From Antennarius striatus (taxonomy: Eukaryota; Chordata; Actinopteri; Lophiiformes; Antennariidae), in the NCBI RefSeq assembly GCF_040054535.1, contig NC_090784.1, forward strand, positions 5,565,501 through 5,629,500: a stretch of 64,000 bases of DNA. The letters are read 5' to 3'. The notes under the pieces were generated by a model. The model searched no databases. It was not told the DNA's origin and was given only the letters and a program-made list of their open reading frames with translations. Below are positions 25,301 to 43,400 of the stretch, piece after piece (position 1 is the stretch's first letter; each line of letters opens with the position of its first letter). The translations under genes and the position numbers were made by a program.

Positions 25301-26685
25301 GTGGTCTCGGTGACGGGGCGCTCTGCTCTGAGCCTGACGGGGTTTTGGAGGGGGACACAGACTGACTAGTGGGGCAGCCGGTGTCATCTATTGTAAACAG
25401 GCACATAGATAGCACTAGCCTACAAGTGGCAGCGAACACAAACGGACAGCTCAAGGTTCACCGTGGGTTTTATGAAGCACAGCCCAACAGTTTTTACGGT
25501 GGCTCGTCACTTTCATAAGATAGTTCACCTTTAACCTTTACAGACACAACATTACTGAACATTCTCGACTAAAATACAGGACAAGATGTGTGAAATACCT
25601 CAGGTATTCTGAAGCTTTAAGTTGCTTTCATCCATTGGAGGAGTTTAACTAAATACAGTTACACAAGTAATTCATCTTTATTTGGAGGTTTAATTTTTTC
25701 TGAATATTTCAGTTCCGTGTAACTTTAGAATCACATTTCAGTACAAATTAAATGAACATCCTGTTTGTTGTGTTTCATTGATCCCATCATTTAAATCAGC
25801 TTTTAGACTTAATACTGTACTCATCATTGTGTCTTTGACTCCTAAAAGAATTAATTTCTGAAAACAAGTGATAAAGTGGTCAAATCTGACCTAAAGGTGA
25901 AACAGAGAAAAGTCTAGTAAAGTTTCTAAAAAGAGGTGACGTCTTCTTCATTTAAATACAATAACCTTTCATTATGTCTCTACTGTGGTTGAGTCATCAT
26001 CTTAATCCATATCAGGATTTGGCATCAAATATAGCCATAACATTTAAAAGTACAATTTATCACATTACTTTTAAAATAAAGTTTCCCACACTGCATTAGT
26101 GATGTTTTCACTGTAATGGACCTCAACACATCTGCTGCTGCCTTCACTGCCCTCTCAATAAGGATTTAATGTTTGCCTAGAATGTAACACAACCTGTAGG
26201 CAACTTCCGAAGCATCTGAGTCTGTTTCAGTCATGAAGCGAGCCGTCTTCAGACTGGAGCTGGGGGTCTTACCGGAGCAGAAGCTGTTGGTGCTGATGGT
26301 CCTCTTGGAGTGGTCTGAGCTGAGGTCACACTCCTTCCCCTCCTCCTCCGACAGAGGTGAATCAGACTGAGGAGAGCTTTTGCCTTTTGGTCGGAAGGGA
26401 TGGAGGACCAAGCGTGGGATGCGGCTGCGGGGGCTCCCTTTCTCTGGTGATTTCTTTTCCTGTTCAGATTCACGTCAGTCAGAATGCAGGCAAGGATGTA
26501 GCACCCTCCTAGACTCAGATCTCCTATCTTTTCAGGAGGAACTTTGTTCATATTGTTCATATTTATGTCTGTTCTTCTTTAAAACATTACTTAAAAAAGA
26601 TGCCACCTCAATATGGTCAAGTCTGATTGAATATGCAGAAGTCTTTTGAGGAGACACCCACCTCATATTCTTGGAAGGGTCCCAT
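19392..26685 (-). CDS. sybu: sybu, syntabulin (syntaxin-1/kinesin-1 adaptor), complete coding sequence
   Basis: Syntabulin links syntaxin-1 vesicles and mitochondria to kinesin-1 for anterograde axonal transport. Coding exons, 5' to 3': 26685-26662, 26459-26273, 25387-25190, 22855-22756, 22646-22491, 21300-21148, 20532-19392. The sum is 1959 nt (652 residues; human 663) with consistent phases. The start MGPFQEYE parallels human MGPLRESK. Then come SRIPRLVLHPF, a Ser-rich part with STNSFCSDDTGCPTSQSVSP, and HGIKPPNPEQYLTPLQQKEV. A coiled coil runs from about residue 255 to 365 (WIEEECHRVEAQLSLKEARK, DKGIQKYFIDINIQNRKLES). Near residue 440 is GIQTDMVPMSP. A C-terminal membrane anchor lies around 595-615 (LVDLVAVAAPVLPTVVWLYS), followed by YNIASLIRGCC. 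The paralogue syntaphilin shares the coiled coil and tail but not the N-terminal segment. That segment and the ebag9 neighbour favour sybu. Confidence 0.95.
22990..23350 (+). mobile_element. Degenerate L2/CR1-like LINE fragment in sybu intron
   Basis: Plus-strand readings with stops and shifts give pieces of the LINE reverse-transcriptase tail, such as LRSSGTGLLCVPRLRTHQ at 23247-23300, preceded by a remnant of a KALNxLxP-type segment (ataaagcactaaatagtc near 23175). It is only a short, non-functional fragment antisense to sybu. Confidence 0.6.
23769..23811. repeat. Perfect 18-bp inverted repeat (hairpin)
   Basis: The arm gatccccaatgaaaaaca (23769-23786) and its exact reverse complement (23794-23811) are separated by 7 bases. 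It lies in the sybu intron between exons 25387-25190 and 22855-22756. It may be a foldback transposon relic or a structured RNA; sequence alone does not decide. Confidence 0.8.
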
Positions 26686-26712
26686 TGCGCTTCACGAAAT
26701 GTTTTCCCCTGA
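26660..26712 (-). other. sybu: sybu start-codon exon with 5' UTR
   Basis: The acceptor ttatcag (around 26707-26713, minus) precedes a short 5' UTR and ATG at 26685-26683. This shows at least one further upstream non-coding exon, which I could not locate. Confidence 0.6.
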
Positions 26713-26844
26713 TAAGTAGAGAAGAGGATAAATATCAGAGCAGTAGCGTTTCTTGTGGATTGTGCACAAACGTTTTGATGTGGTTCTCCAACCCCTAACA
26801 TACATTAGTCCTCAGTGTGAACTCTGTTACACAGTGATTCACTG

Positions 26845-26845
<1 letters not shown>

Positions 26846-26885
<40 letters not shown>
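26846..26885. repeat. (CA)n microsatellite
   Basis: Uninterrupted CA dinucleotide array upstream of the sybu coding region. Confidence 0.95.
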
Positions 26886-26887
<2 letters not shown>

Positions 26888-27356
26888 CTGTCTGGAACAG
26901 ATGGTACTAAAAGCCAGCCGTAAGTGTCACACCACGAACGCTTGAAGATAATTCGTCACTTTACCCTCAAAAATAAAATGCCAAGAACATTCTGAATGAA
27001 CTTCTGATATTCTTTAAATTCACATGAATTTAAAGGCAAAATGAGTAAAAAGAATAAAATAATTACCAAAAAGAAAAGCAGGGATTTGAGTTGAATATGA
27101 ACTTTAACATGCTTTTATGTTTATAGTGATAAGGCGGACACGTGTACATTTGCATGTATATGTTTAAGATCTTTGTTAGTTAGCATGAGGTTTGCTGGTA
27201 TTCATTACGTAAAATATTAGATAAACTTTTTGACCAGGAAAAGGATCTAAGATCACCAAAGTCATGAGGACACCACATCTGGGAACCATGTCTCCCAAAA
27301 TCCAGCTCAGTTCAATCAATGAAGCACTTGTTGAGATATATGAAAAATATGAAATT

Positions 27357-27531
27357 ATAATACAATATAATGTAATATAATATAATATAATGTAATATAA
27401 TATAATATAATATAATATAATATAATATAATATAATATAATATAATATAATATAATATAATATAATATAATATAATATAATATAATATAATATAATATTA
27501 CACTATATTATATTACATTATATTGTATTAT
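27357..27531. repeat. Palindromic AT-rich array of (TATAA)n
   Basis: A pentamer array of about 140 bp whose ends are exact reverse complements for 28 bp (27357-27384 and 27504-27531). Both arms carry the same non-array bases (a c and two g interruptions). It is then joined to (ATTC)n. Confidence 0.9.
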
Positions 27532-27674
27532 TCATTCATTCATTCATCGTCTACAGCATCATCCACTGTGGCGGGTCGTGGGGAGCCTATCTCAGCTGAC
27601 TGAGGGCATGAGGCGGAGGAAACTCCGGGTGCGACGCCAGTGCACTGCAGAGCCACACAGAAACTGACAATCAT

Positions 27675-27722
<48 letters not shown>

Positions 27723-27830
27723 ATAGGGTCAATTTGGAACGGCCAGTCAACCTGAAGCACATGTTTTTGGAGGTAGGAGGAAGCCGGAGAATCCACGCAG
27801 ACACGGGGAGAACACGCAGCAGTCACAGCA
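27532..27830 (-). mobile_element. Dispersed teleost repeat with embedded microsatellites, copy 1
   Basis: Recognised by typical fish-repeat text: gtggggagcctatctcagct, aggcggaggaaactccgggt and ggaggaagccggagaatcca, then cacgcagacacggggagaac. A (CA)n array (27676-27716) and flanking (ATTC)n are part of it. The same element occurs in the other orientation at 51.4 kb. Its family was not assigned. Confidence 0.65.
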
Positions 27831-30700
27831 GTCAATCAAAAGGTTTTTCAATCTGAATCACAAACATTTAGCTCAAAGTGCTTCAAGAGGGGAGCACAAA
27901 CTGACTTCAGGAAATCACTTTGTCATTCTACTGTACGTCAGACAAAACTGTAGGGCTTCTAAAATACTGAGATTTAACTCATTATTATTAAGATGATTAT
28001 TATGATTATGATTATATTATCATTATTATTATTACTCCTTTTTCCAATTCTCTTGAAAACTAGAGAACAGAGTAGAGATAATGCTGAACTTGCTATTTTT
28101 ATCCTTTCATATCCAGACCAGGAGGAGAAATGTTTAATTGATGCTTTAAAGCTAAATAATGCAGAGTTTTGCTCATGCGTATATAAACTTTACAATCACT
28201 ACACTTCCTTTTGCTTGTTGATTGCCTTTTTGAGTTGTTGCATAAGGGGTTTGTTGTATAACTGTATGATACATACCCCCCCCCCTTTTTTTTTAATGCT
28301 GTGATGATGTTTCTGACCCAGAGGTTTATGCGTTGCTCTTGCATCATTGAACCTTTTTCCTGCTCACTTCATCCAGATGTAAAATTTGGGCTGAGTAGTT
28401 GATGACCTTGCTTTGACCATCTGGCCTCCTCAAATGATGCTCTATCAATAACAGGATGATGTCAGTGTGGGGTGGCTTAATATGATCCACGTCCTCAGTA
28501 TGAACAGCCTGAAGAGGATTGCAAAAAAAAAAAATAGGGCAGAGAACCATGGGAATCAAAACCATTCTCTTTTTTATTAGACAAATATAGATCTGCCTCG
28601 GGTGGCCTTCACCACCATTTTCACATCCAGGCATCGGTTCTATTCATGCTGTAACAATGCACAACAGAACCAGGTTACAGGAACCAAATGGGGTAGAACA
28701 AGCCTGAGAGGAAAGAAATGCTGCACAAATGACTCCACCTCAGCATAGGTCTGTACAGGATGTCCTCTCCTCCTGCTGCTCCCGAGTTACTCTCCTCCAC
28801 TCAGATACTATTTACATGTGCCAGGTTGTGTTCCCAGCATTCACCTGCACAGTGCTTGTCTCCAACTGGATGAACATTTTGTCCCTGAGTCAGTGTGTGA
28901 GCTTAGGGAGCTTATATTTAAGATGTTTGTAGCATAAGATAATTGCATACGTTGAGTTTAGACATGACAATTTGCACAGTGATGACTAAAAGGGTGTGAG
29001 CCATTAAACCATAATGATAGATGCTAAAAATAATAAATGCAAGTCATTGTAAAATCTTGAGAAATAGATAAGAAACAACAAATACTAGAAAAAGTGAATA
29101 CTGGAAATGATGTTTTAAATAAAAATGTGCAGATGAGAGGAGAGAGGATTTTAGCTCATGAATAAATTTAGAAAGACAGAAACATCAGAAGTAAAGGAGC
29201 CAGAGATCAGCTGATGTCCTGTCTTCTAACTTCCTGATCAGTCAAAAGCTTGTACGACCTTTGAATCTACTTCTGTTGTGTTTGCAGCTGTTCCTGCCCT
29301 GCCCTGTCTACTTCATCAGGATCATGCATTCAACCCTCCACCTAGACCCTCTGCAGGAGTCCAGGCAATGTTGATTGGCTGCCTGCAGAGAACAGACTAA
29401 GCATTATCCAAGTTGCAAACGTAGGATTTCCAATTATCTTAATCATGCATCAGCAGACAACCCGGCTGCATCAGCGACGCTAAATCACTCCTTCAACACA
29501 CGAGAACCTGGTTTTAAGAGGTGATAGAAGGGAAGTCTTGAAGGAACGCTCTCATTGAGATGCAGAAATAATCTGAACATGGATGGTAAAGAAGTATTAA
29601 AGGCTCCACAGAAGCTTTTCCCTCATCCAGATGGTCAAAAACAGGATGGAGTGGGCGTGAATAACACGTTCTCTTAATCCCAGTCTATGTGCCGCGTCAT
29701 ACACAGGAACCGATGTGATGTTGTTTACGCCAGTTTAATATTAATCTGTGATGCATTGAATCCATTTGTTCTTTTGGGTGATTGTTAGTAAGAGAAACAG
29801 GTTTCAGTTTGTCAAGTGGCATTTATGTACAAATTATCTATTTTCTTTAACATTATGTTGAGAAATAATAACATTAAATCTTTACTGAGAAGTATATCAT
29901 TTATAACACTTGTTCAGAACCCATAAACATTTAAAAAATGACATCATCATTGCATGATGTCAGCACTAGGTGACCAAACTGACTTCATAATCACTCAGAA
30001 CAGATCACATGTAACCAAATACCAGCATCTGAGGAAATTACTTCCAAATGGTATCAATGACATTTACCAGGCTAGTGTCATATGGAAAACACAACTGTTA
30101 TGATATACACGGTAGAATAAATGTTTTGATTGTTCCACATTGAACCTTCGTGGTTCCAAACCCAACAAACTATAACCGTCAACATGAGACCAGAGATGTG
30201 AGCGCAGCTCTAACTGGGGGGCTGTGAACGCGCCCCATGTGTTGCATGTTTATACTCCCCCCTTTGTTTTCACTACAAAGCCTTTGTCATCCTTGGTGAA
30301 TACTCCAAACTATGTCGTGTCCCTGTTTCCAACGAGAGTCACATGATGTTCTTCCACACAGTCTTTACGCGTATTGCTTTATTTTATTTTATTTTACCGT
30401 CATCCAGCAGTTTGGTTTCATGTGGCGCCCCCGCAGTATGCTGTCATGTTTTCCTCCTCACTCTCTGGAATGAAACCTTTGCGATGTATGTCACGTGACG
30501 TCACTAAACGTGATTTAAACTTAAAATACAGACCTAACATTTCCACAATCATCACAAAACACCTGATTTGTGTCGACGTTTGCGTAATTTGACGCAACAC
30601 GGACTTTATAAACAAGCTCATCCTCAGCAGCACCTGCTCTCTGTAGAGTCAGTGTAATGGTGACTGAAAATGGTGGGTTGGTTTGAAACAAATTTAAAAA
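27831..30700. other. Region upstream of sybu, no gene recognised
   Basis: It holds AT-rich and T-rich runs (28284-28292) and an AT-rich trinucleotide patch near 27985-28030. A hidden non-coding sybu exon may lie here or farther right. No coding exon or named repeat was recognised. Confidence 0.4.
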
Positions 30701-30920
30701 AATTAAAAAAAACAACAAACACATTTCTTGCCTTGACGCTGGATGTCGGTTCCTCTCAGAAGGATGTGCGTCAGCGGGCGAAGCACCTCCGGCCGCTCCG
30801 CTGCTGGTGATCCGGCGGTGCCAGCCTGCGCTCTGCCGTCGTGATGTCGGGCGGAGGAGAGCTGGGAGCACACTGAGGACACACACGATTGGACAGGAAT
30901 CGGGACCACTGACAGTGCGC

Positions 30921-30982
30921 GCACACACACACACACACACACTCACACACACAGACACACACACACACACACACACACACAG
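30921..30982. repeat. (CA)n microsatellite, imperfect
   Basis: CA array with two single-base interruptions, next to a GC-rich patch (30760-30910). Confidence 0.9.
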
Positions 30983-33422
30983 CTTCTCGAGTGTGTTACA
31001 TAATGTGTCAGGCGTTACTTAACCATTGACGAGCCGCGCTGCTCCACCGAACCACACGCAGATCCCATGCAGTCCTGTGCGTCATCTTCGACAGCTATTT
31101 TTGCACATGATGTAAGCATTATCCATGAATTATTATTCATCAGCGGACAAAATTCATTTCATATTTCTTAATGTTTATCCAGGATCTAAATCATAAGCTC
31201 CATCAGGGGTGTTTCAGGAGAATCATATTGATATATCCCGCCTCTTTTGCGTTCTACAGAATGTGTCGGTCTCTAATCTGCAGAATAGAGGAACGCTCGA
31301 TACAAGCAGGAGGTCTGCGTGTACAGAGATGTGCGTGAACGCAGCGTGTTTTCCTCTCAGTCTGCTCTCCATGGTGCTGAAACCAGGAGATGGGCCCTGC
31401 TCCTCCTAGTTTGAAGTCACTGATGTACGGATGATAAATACATGAATAACAAGTGTCGTCATATTTGGCGCAGCGCCGTTGATGGAGTCATCGAGGAGTC
31501 GTGTAAATGCGTCTGTGATGCTGTTGTCTTATTGTGAGGTCGCTCTGGACTCTGGATCAAGACTCTTGTGTCGTTGTTTTACTGACGCCCTCTGCTGGAA
31601 AAACAACACGGTGCCACACAGTCCAAAAACAGACAATGAACAAGTTGAAACGTCACAATCACCACGATCCGATTCACTATTGCAGCATCCCCGCAAGTTA
31701 CCGTACTCTGGTACACAGTTTACAGGTTCATCTAACACAATTTACAACAATCAGTTATACAAATGTAATATAAATGACACCTGATACATCAGAAATCCCA
31801 CATATATATCCAGATTTGTTCTTGATGCAACGCGTTTGTCATATGTTTAATAAACTAACCCGACCTGCTTTTGTAAAAGGGCCTGAAGTCGTTGGATTTT
31901 TCTGATTTTTAAAAAAAATTGTCTGACATACAGAATTAATCAAAAATAGAATAAACACATAGAACAGGAATATGTTGTAGAGTCTGAGAGAACATATCAA
32001 TCAACCATATCTGTGACAATGAGAACACATGCAGACAATCTGCGTCATGTGTGGATTTGTTGGCGTTCAAGTGAAGGAAATAAAGAACTTATTCGAAGAC
32101 TTTGTAACAACTATCCTTTGAGTCCTTGTCAGATCTTTACTTTGTGTTTCTATCCTAAAACATTGATGTTGAGGAAGGAACAGACGTGTCAATCCAGTCA
32201 TGACGGCTGCATGACGAATGGTGGGCTTTAGAACCAGTCTTGGTCATGCTGTGTAGTTTTCACCGATAAATTAATTTTATATTGACAAAGTCTTCGAGAT
32301 AACTTCATCGGAGCGTTTGCCCTCGTTTTGTTTTTGGTCCATCCTCTGTTTGTAATATGACATAATGGCCACTAGAGGTCACTGTTGTTGTTTATAAGAT
32401 GCATCCTGTAATGGAGACGATCCACACACCCCCGTCTGCAGCCTCTCATCCGCCTTGCGGGTCCCGGGTATTTAGAACATTTATTATACAACTGGCTGAG
32501 TCGTCAAAGTTGAATGTTTTGTTTTTACACCTCAGGATGACATTTAAATGCACGAGAAGTATTATTTAACTTATTGTGTTATAAATTTCCGATGTATTCA
32601 AAATAAATGACACTATCTAAAGAGTTAAACGTCTCCTCCCCTGTCCAACATTTTATAAAATTACGAAATTTCATTTTTATTATAATTGCATTATTTCTTT
32701 GATTAATTTGTAAAACTCAGGCGCAAAATGCAGATTTTTCTCTGCTTTATGACCAGTTTATGCACGTGTCTTCATCCTATCCGTGCGTAAAATCTAATCT
32801 AATCTGATCTGACGTGTCCTTGGAAGCCCTCAGGCTCTAAAAGACCGTGATAAGGATCAGTTTAAATTAGTTGAACTGCAAACTGGACCTAGTTGCTTTG
32901 TGTGTCATGTTGGACTATTCGAACTACGTCTATACTCTGCTTTGTGCTGTCAGTCTAAATATGATTCTGAAACAGATATTTAGGAAAGTATCTCAACAGA
33001 TTATGCTTGATTTCATTGTAATTTGATTGATAATCGATGTAAAAAATTCCTGTTTGCAAAGAAAGAAGGAAACCCAAAATTAAATTTTCAACATTCTCTC
33101 TGGAAACCACCACCAACACCAACAAAAGCTTTCCCTCGATTGAGTATGGTGTGTTGTGGCGGTGATTTGGCGTCAGTTTGGAGCTCTGTGGCGTAGACCT
33201 GCATGGGAAGCCCTTCTCTGAGCCACCATGTGGGCGTGTTTCCCTCGGCCCAACGCGCTCTGTTCATGTGTGGAGTCCAGAGCGTGAAACGCACTTCTTC
33301 TGGTGTGACCGGAGAGCGCAAAAGTAGCAACTCTCCGACCCCGACGCGCACATCATCTCTCATTCTGGCGCCCCCCCGAATTCAACTTCACCAAGCGGGA
33401 AAGTGTTTATGAACATCTCCCG
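30983..33422. other. gdf6 5' flanking region
   Basis: No exon or transposon was recognised. The last 300 bp become GC-rich and must contain the gdf6 5' UTR and promoter; no TATA box was identified. The patch at 31090-31180 (taagcattatccatgaatta) looks like a non-coding element. Confidence 0.4.
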
Positions 33423-33437
33423 ATGTCTCCTCCAACC

Positions 33438-38992
<5,555 letters not shown>

Positions 38993-40455
38993 CGCTCATC
39001 ATTCACCAAAAAACCCCCCAAACAGACAGAGAAATCAAAGATGCGTCTCCATAGGTCCCACGTTAAAGGTATGAAGTCCAAACGTCTGCAATGTTCTGAC
39101 GCATGACGCGCCTTCTCCAAAAGGGATGCAGCCATTATTTATTCAGACTCCCTATTTAATTCACACTCACAGCCTTCCTTTCCAATCCTGTGCAAAAAAA
39201 AAAAAGTCATCAAACTGGCTTCTGTTTCCCAGAAGGTAAGACGTGTCCATGTGGCACAAGGTGTGGGCACAAGGAGGCGGGATGGGGGGCCCATTGATTC
39301 AGACTGTGCACCTGTTTCGTACCGAAGCCAGAGAGGAGCGTCAGACTTTCCCTGTCAGCGCTTTGCTGCTGCTGCTGCTGCTCTGCCGGGTGATTCTGAC
39401 AGCCATGCAGGACTCTTTTTGGGTATGTGCATCCAGGCCGTAATTGTCACTGTCTAGCTGGAGTCATTACAGTCCCAAGGAAGTGCCATACTTCTTGAAA
39501 AAAAGGGGGTGAATGGCTACCAAAAAGAGACAAAACCATGCACACACACTGGTTTGAGAGGAGGTGAGAGGGTGGGGTTAATAATGCCTTCAAGAGATTT
39601 TTTTTTTTTTTTTTGGCCTTACTGGACGTCAGTCGAGCGGTAGGGACGGAGGCGTCGTGCGCCTTTGTGGACATCAAGGGCACACAGCCAGATTGGTGAA
39701 CCGGGACCCTGTTTTGAAAAAGAAAAAAAAAGAAAAAGAAAAGAACAAAAAAAGCACACAAAACTGAAGCGAACTTTCTGCTGAAAAGTCTGCATCTTTA
39801 AGAAAATGCACTTCCACAACTGACTGCGCCAAGGACGTGCGGCCAGAAGAGTTTGTCTTCTCTGATGACGAAAATATATATATATATAAAAAAGACTCGC
39901 AAACGAGACGATATTTAAATGCACATTAGCTTTGAATGCACTGCTGTTCATTATTCTTTTGAGCTGTAAATATTTGTACAGTTGAAAACTTTACAAAGTG
40001 CAACGAATGAAGAAACGAGAAAACGGCATGTCTTTTGTAAATATACCAAATGCACTCAAATCGGTATAATTTCTATTCTATAATTATTTTATTATTTGTG
40101 ATGTACAGAGTCATGATAATCATATATTTCTTACATTGATAAGAGTAATTTAAAGTGTATTCGGATTTTTTTTTTTTTTGCAGTGGGTGGAAAATACCAT
40201 TCTAAATGTCTACCTCGTAATTGCATATAGGATCTGAGTTTTGAGGTGCATTCAGTTAGTGTAAAGAGCTTTTACAATGATATATAAGATCATTTATATA
40301 TATTTATATACATATATGTATGCATATACAGTATATACTGTATATATATACTGTATATATATACAAACACATATGTGTATATTTATTTATACACGTATAT
40401 TACTGGATAATATTCCACACCATTACTGTACAAATAAAATTCAAAACAAAATCTG
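38993..40455 (+). other. gdf6: gdf6 3' UTR
   Basis: Runs from the TAG stop to an AATAAA at 40433-40438. It contains poly-T/poly-A runs (39599-39614, 39718-39750) and an AT-palindromic section with repeated tatactgtatata (40325-40365). The end is inferred from the signal. Confidence 0.65.
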
Positions 40456-43400
40456 CTACTTCTTATGATCAGTGAAACTCATTTTGGATCTATTTCATTC
40501 ATTTAAAAACATTTATTTGTGAAGGAATAGTAAAATAAATTTATTTTTTATATTTAGCAATTAAAGGAGAAAAGGCATTGCTAATGCCTTTACAACCTAT
40601 AGAATGACTTGCAGCTGTCAAGGTTACAACCATGCATGCTATTTATACCATTCTACAATTTTGTACATGGATAATTCAAGATTCTGAAATCACACACAGC
40701 TTAAAATCACAAGCTTTATTATAATACCAGACCACCTTAATAATAAAATAATAAAAATTAATAATATGAATTAAAAATGATAATGTTGGACTATTTCAAG
40801 AATGCATAGATATTTTTTTTTTAACACAAGTCAACAGCAGAATACTTCATTTACATGTGCATTGCACACAGAGCACATGTACCTTCAGGTATGCCAGATA
40901 ACCCATTCTTCTTTTTGAGAAAACAAATATCATTATTCAGTGACTGCCTGGCTGAGGATTGTGCTGCAAACCTGTAGAAACATATGGTCACCATCCAAGT
41001 AGCAGGAAATCCACTGACTGACTGTCACTGATATGGCACTGACTGTACGAAGCCCAGCTATATCCCAATGAATTAGCCTGCCTGGGTCAAGTTTACTTAA
41101 CACTTTAATGTTTCCCAATCTGTGCATGAAAAAAGTTTGAAAGAAGGGATTGCTTCCATATAGGCTATCGACCTTGGCCTGGAAACAATTAGGAAATTGC
41201 TTTGAAATGTTATATGTTGTCCAGCTCTTGTACAGTATCATGTCACTCCCCACATGTTTGCTAGGGGGAAACAGAGGATGCTAAGTGCACTCTTTAGCAG
41301 GCGCAGCAAATGACTGACACAACAACCATTCCCCTGAGTATAACCAAATGGCCCCCCAGGCAATAAGTCTGGAGCACCATAGTCAGGGTGCAGCTATGAG
41401 CTGTGTTGCCCTCCTGCTACAAAAAAGTGCTATGGGAGACACAGGGAGCACCACCAGGAGTCTGTGCAGATGACGCCAGGTCCAAACTGCTGCAAAGTTG
41501 TGCAAGCCAGTCAAAATTTCTAAGCAACTTCATGGTAACCTGTAAGTTAAACCTGGACTTTTTGATTTATATTTATTTGACAAGTTCCCCGGTCTGGTGG
41601 GCACTGGCCTGGAGGTGAGGCAGAATGTTAAGGGAACAGTTAAATGGTGATGAAAGGGAAAGGAATGCTTTGTTTACCCGCTTCAATCCCTCACTCTCAA
41701 GTTAAATGTTCCTATAAAGTTCTTCATCACAACCACCTTATTGTCCCTCTGCTCCAAGCAGAGGCAAGGCAAGCAAAAAAAATTGTGTTTATTTGAAACT
41801 GGGTTTTAATATATTAGTCCAAGCAAACTGAAGTTGGCAAAGAGACAAGCTCTTCTCATCAGAAACACAAATAATCTTGACACTGCACATCTGTGCATAG
41901 AGGCTTCTCTTTAGAGATCTTTAAGGCTGCATAACTAAACATCTACTAGGTGTTGCTCTGGATGGAAATCCCGGGAATCTCTCTCTACAAAAAAGAAGCA
42001 TCTTGGCTCATATGGAGGCGGTGGAAGCATGCTTGTTCCTCATACTTAACCTCTCCGTTATCAGTGATGTCCTCATCAGCAATAGGAAAGATGTAAATCA
42101 TACTGATCCATCAGACAGCGAAGACTTCTAAGCAAGTAGAAATTTGTTTAAAGGGCATTAAGGAGCATTAGACACTTTATTGTAAAGACTTAGATCTCGT
42201 AGTTTGATTTGTTGAATGGATTCAGTTTAAATGTGGTGAAGGGAAGAAAGGAGCTGCCAAGCCCTGACTTTTAAACTGCTACTGATGAAATCCAGCAAGA
42301 ACGTTTTTACTTTACAGCCAATGTTGTTCACTTCACAATGTTTTTTTTCCTTGCCTCTAGAGGGGTCCCTCCTTCTCTGGTTTCTTCTCTTCCCCTCCAT
42401 CATGGATTGAAGTTACACTATACTATAATAAAGGTGGAGACCTTTCTTTATTCAACAATTCAACAGGCTAGTGCAGGGTGGCAATGCATCAGTAGCGTAA
42501 ACAGATGCAGGATAAAAACAGCAGAATTACGCATATTTATACACACATTATAGAGTGTGTTGCTTTATTTTTGGGCGAGTCATGCTGTGTAAGTGGACAG
42601 AAGGTTAACAGTGCACACAGATGGACAGCTGAGTGGTGCAGGAGCGCAGCAGATGCCTGAAGTGACCCCTGCCGCTGCTTTTCATTGAACCACTGGCTTC
42701 AACACAAAGGCAAGGGCAGCGCCAAACATTAAATACACTTACTTGTGCATTAATGCCCAAGGTCACGACTTCTTTTTTGTCCACCTGTCAGTCGTTTTCA
42801 AACTTCAATTTTAAAAGTAGCGCTTTGTAGATTGGAATTAAAAAAAAAAAAATCACTTGATGAACCAGAGTTCAAATTGTTAAAATGTTGGAGAGGCTGG
42901 TTGCACTTGGCAGATGCTGTTAAGGTGGTGACAGATAATAAACCTTGTTCAGGGCAGCCACAGTGTAACAAAAGAACTGACTGTTTCTTCTAACCAGGCA
43001 TCTGCTTGTTCTCCTCCTCCTCCTCTTCCTCTCTGGTCCTGCAAAAAGCCATCCCTCCCTCCTGTCAGACCATACGGTGACAGGAAGAGAGCAGACACCT
43101 CTACTTCACCACAGATAACCTACTAATTGCATTAAACGCACCCCCAACAGGGTTTTTGAAATGTGAGAATGAACCTATCGCTTATAAAGAGATTTCAACA
43201 GCAGAGGAAACGTTGAATTGAATCCATTATAAATTTTAAAAAAGAGGAAAATCCAAAGCCAACTTGATAGTCCTGCTTGGAATACCTGTCCAGCAAAGCC
43301 CGCTTTTGTTCTGCTTATTTTCTAAAGGAATGTCTGAGGGGTGCCCTTTCACCCCTCCTCATCCATTTACTGCCCCTGGTCTATGTTACAGATGGTGACC

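Noticed and set aside
19392-26685. Syntaphilin (snph) instead of sybu
   Set aside because: The coiled coil and membrane tail fit both, but the N-terminal exons with STNSFCSDDTGCP and the adjacent ebag9 are specific for sybu.
30521-30976. 151-residue minus-strand frame that could be an upstream sybu exon
   Set aside because: It begins in a CA array and shows no similarity or convincing splice sites.
40320-40370. Palindromic tatactgtatata run as a regulatory hairpin
   Set aside because: It is a low-complexity TA/CA-type tract in the gdf6 3' UTR; symmetry is expected from the repeat.
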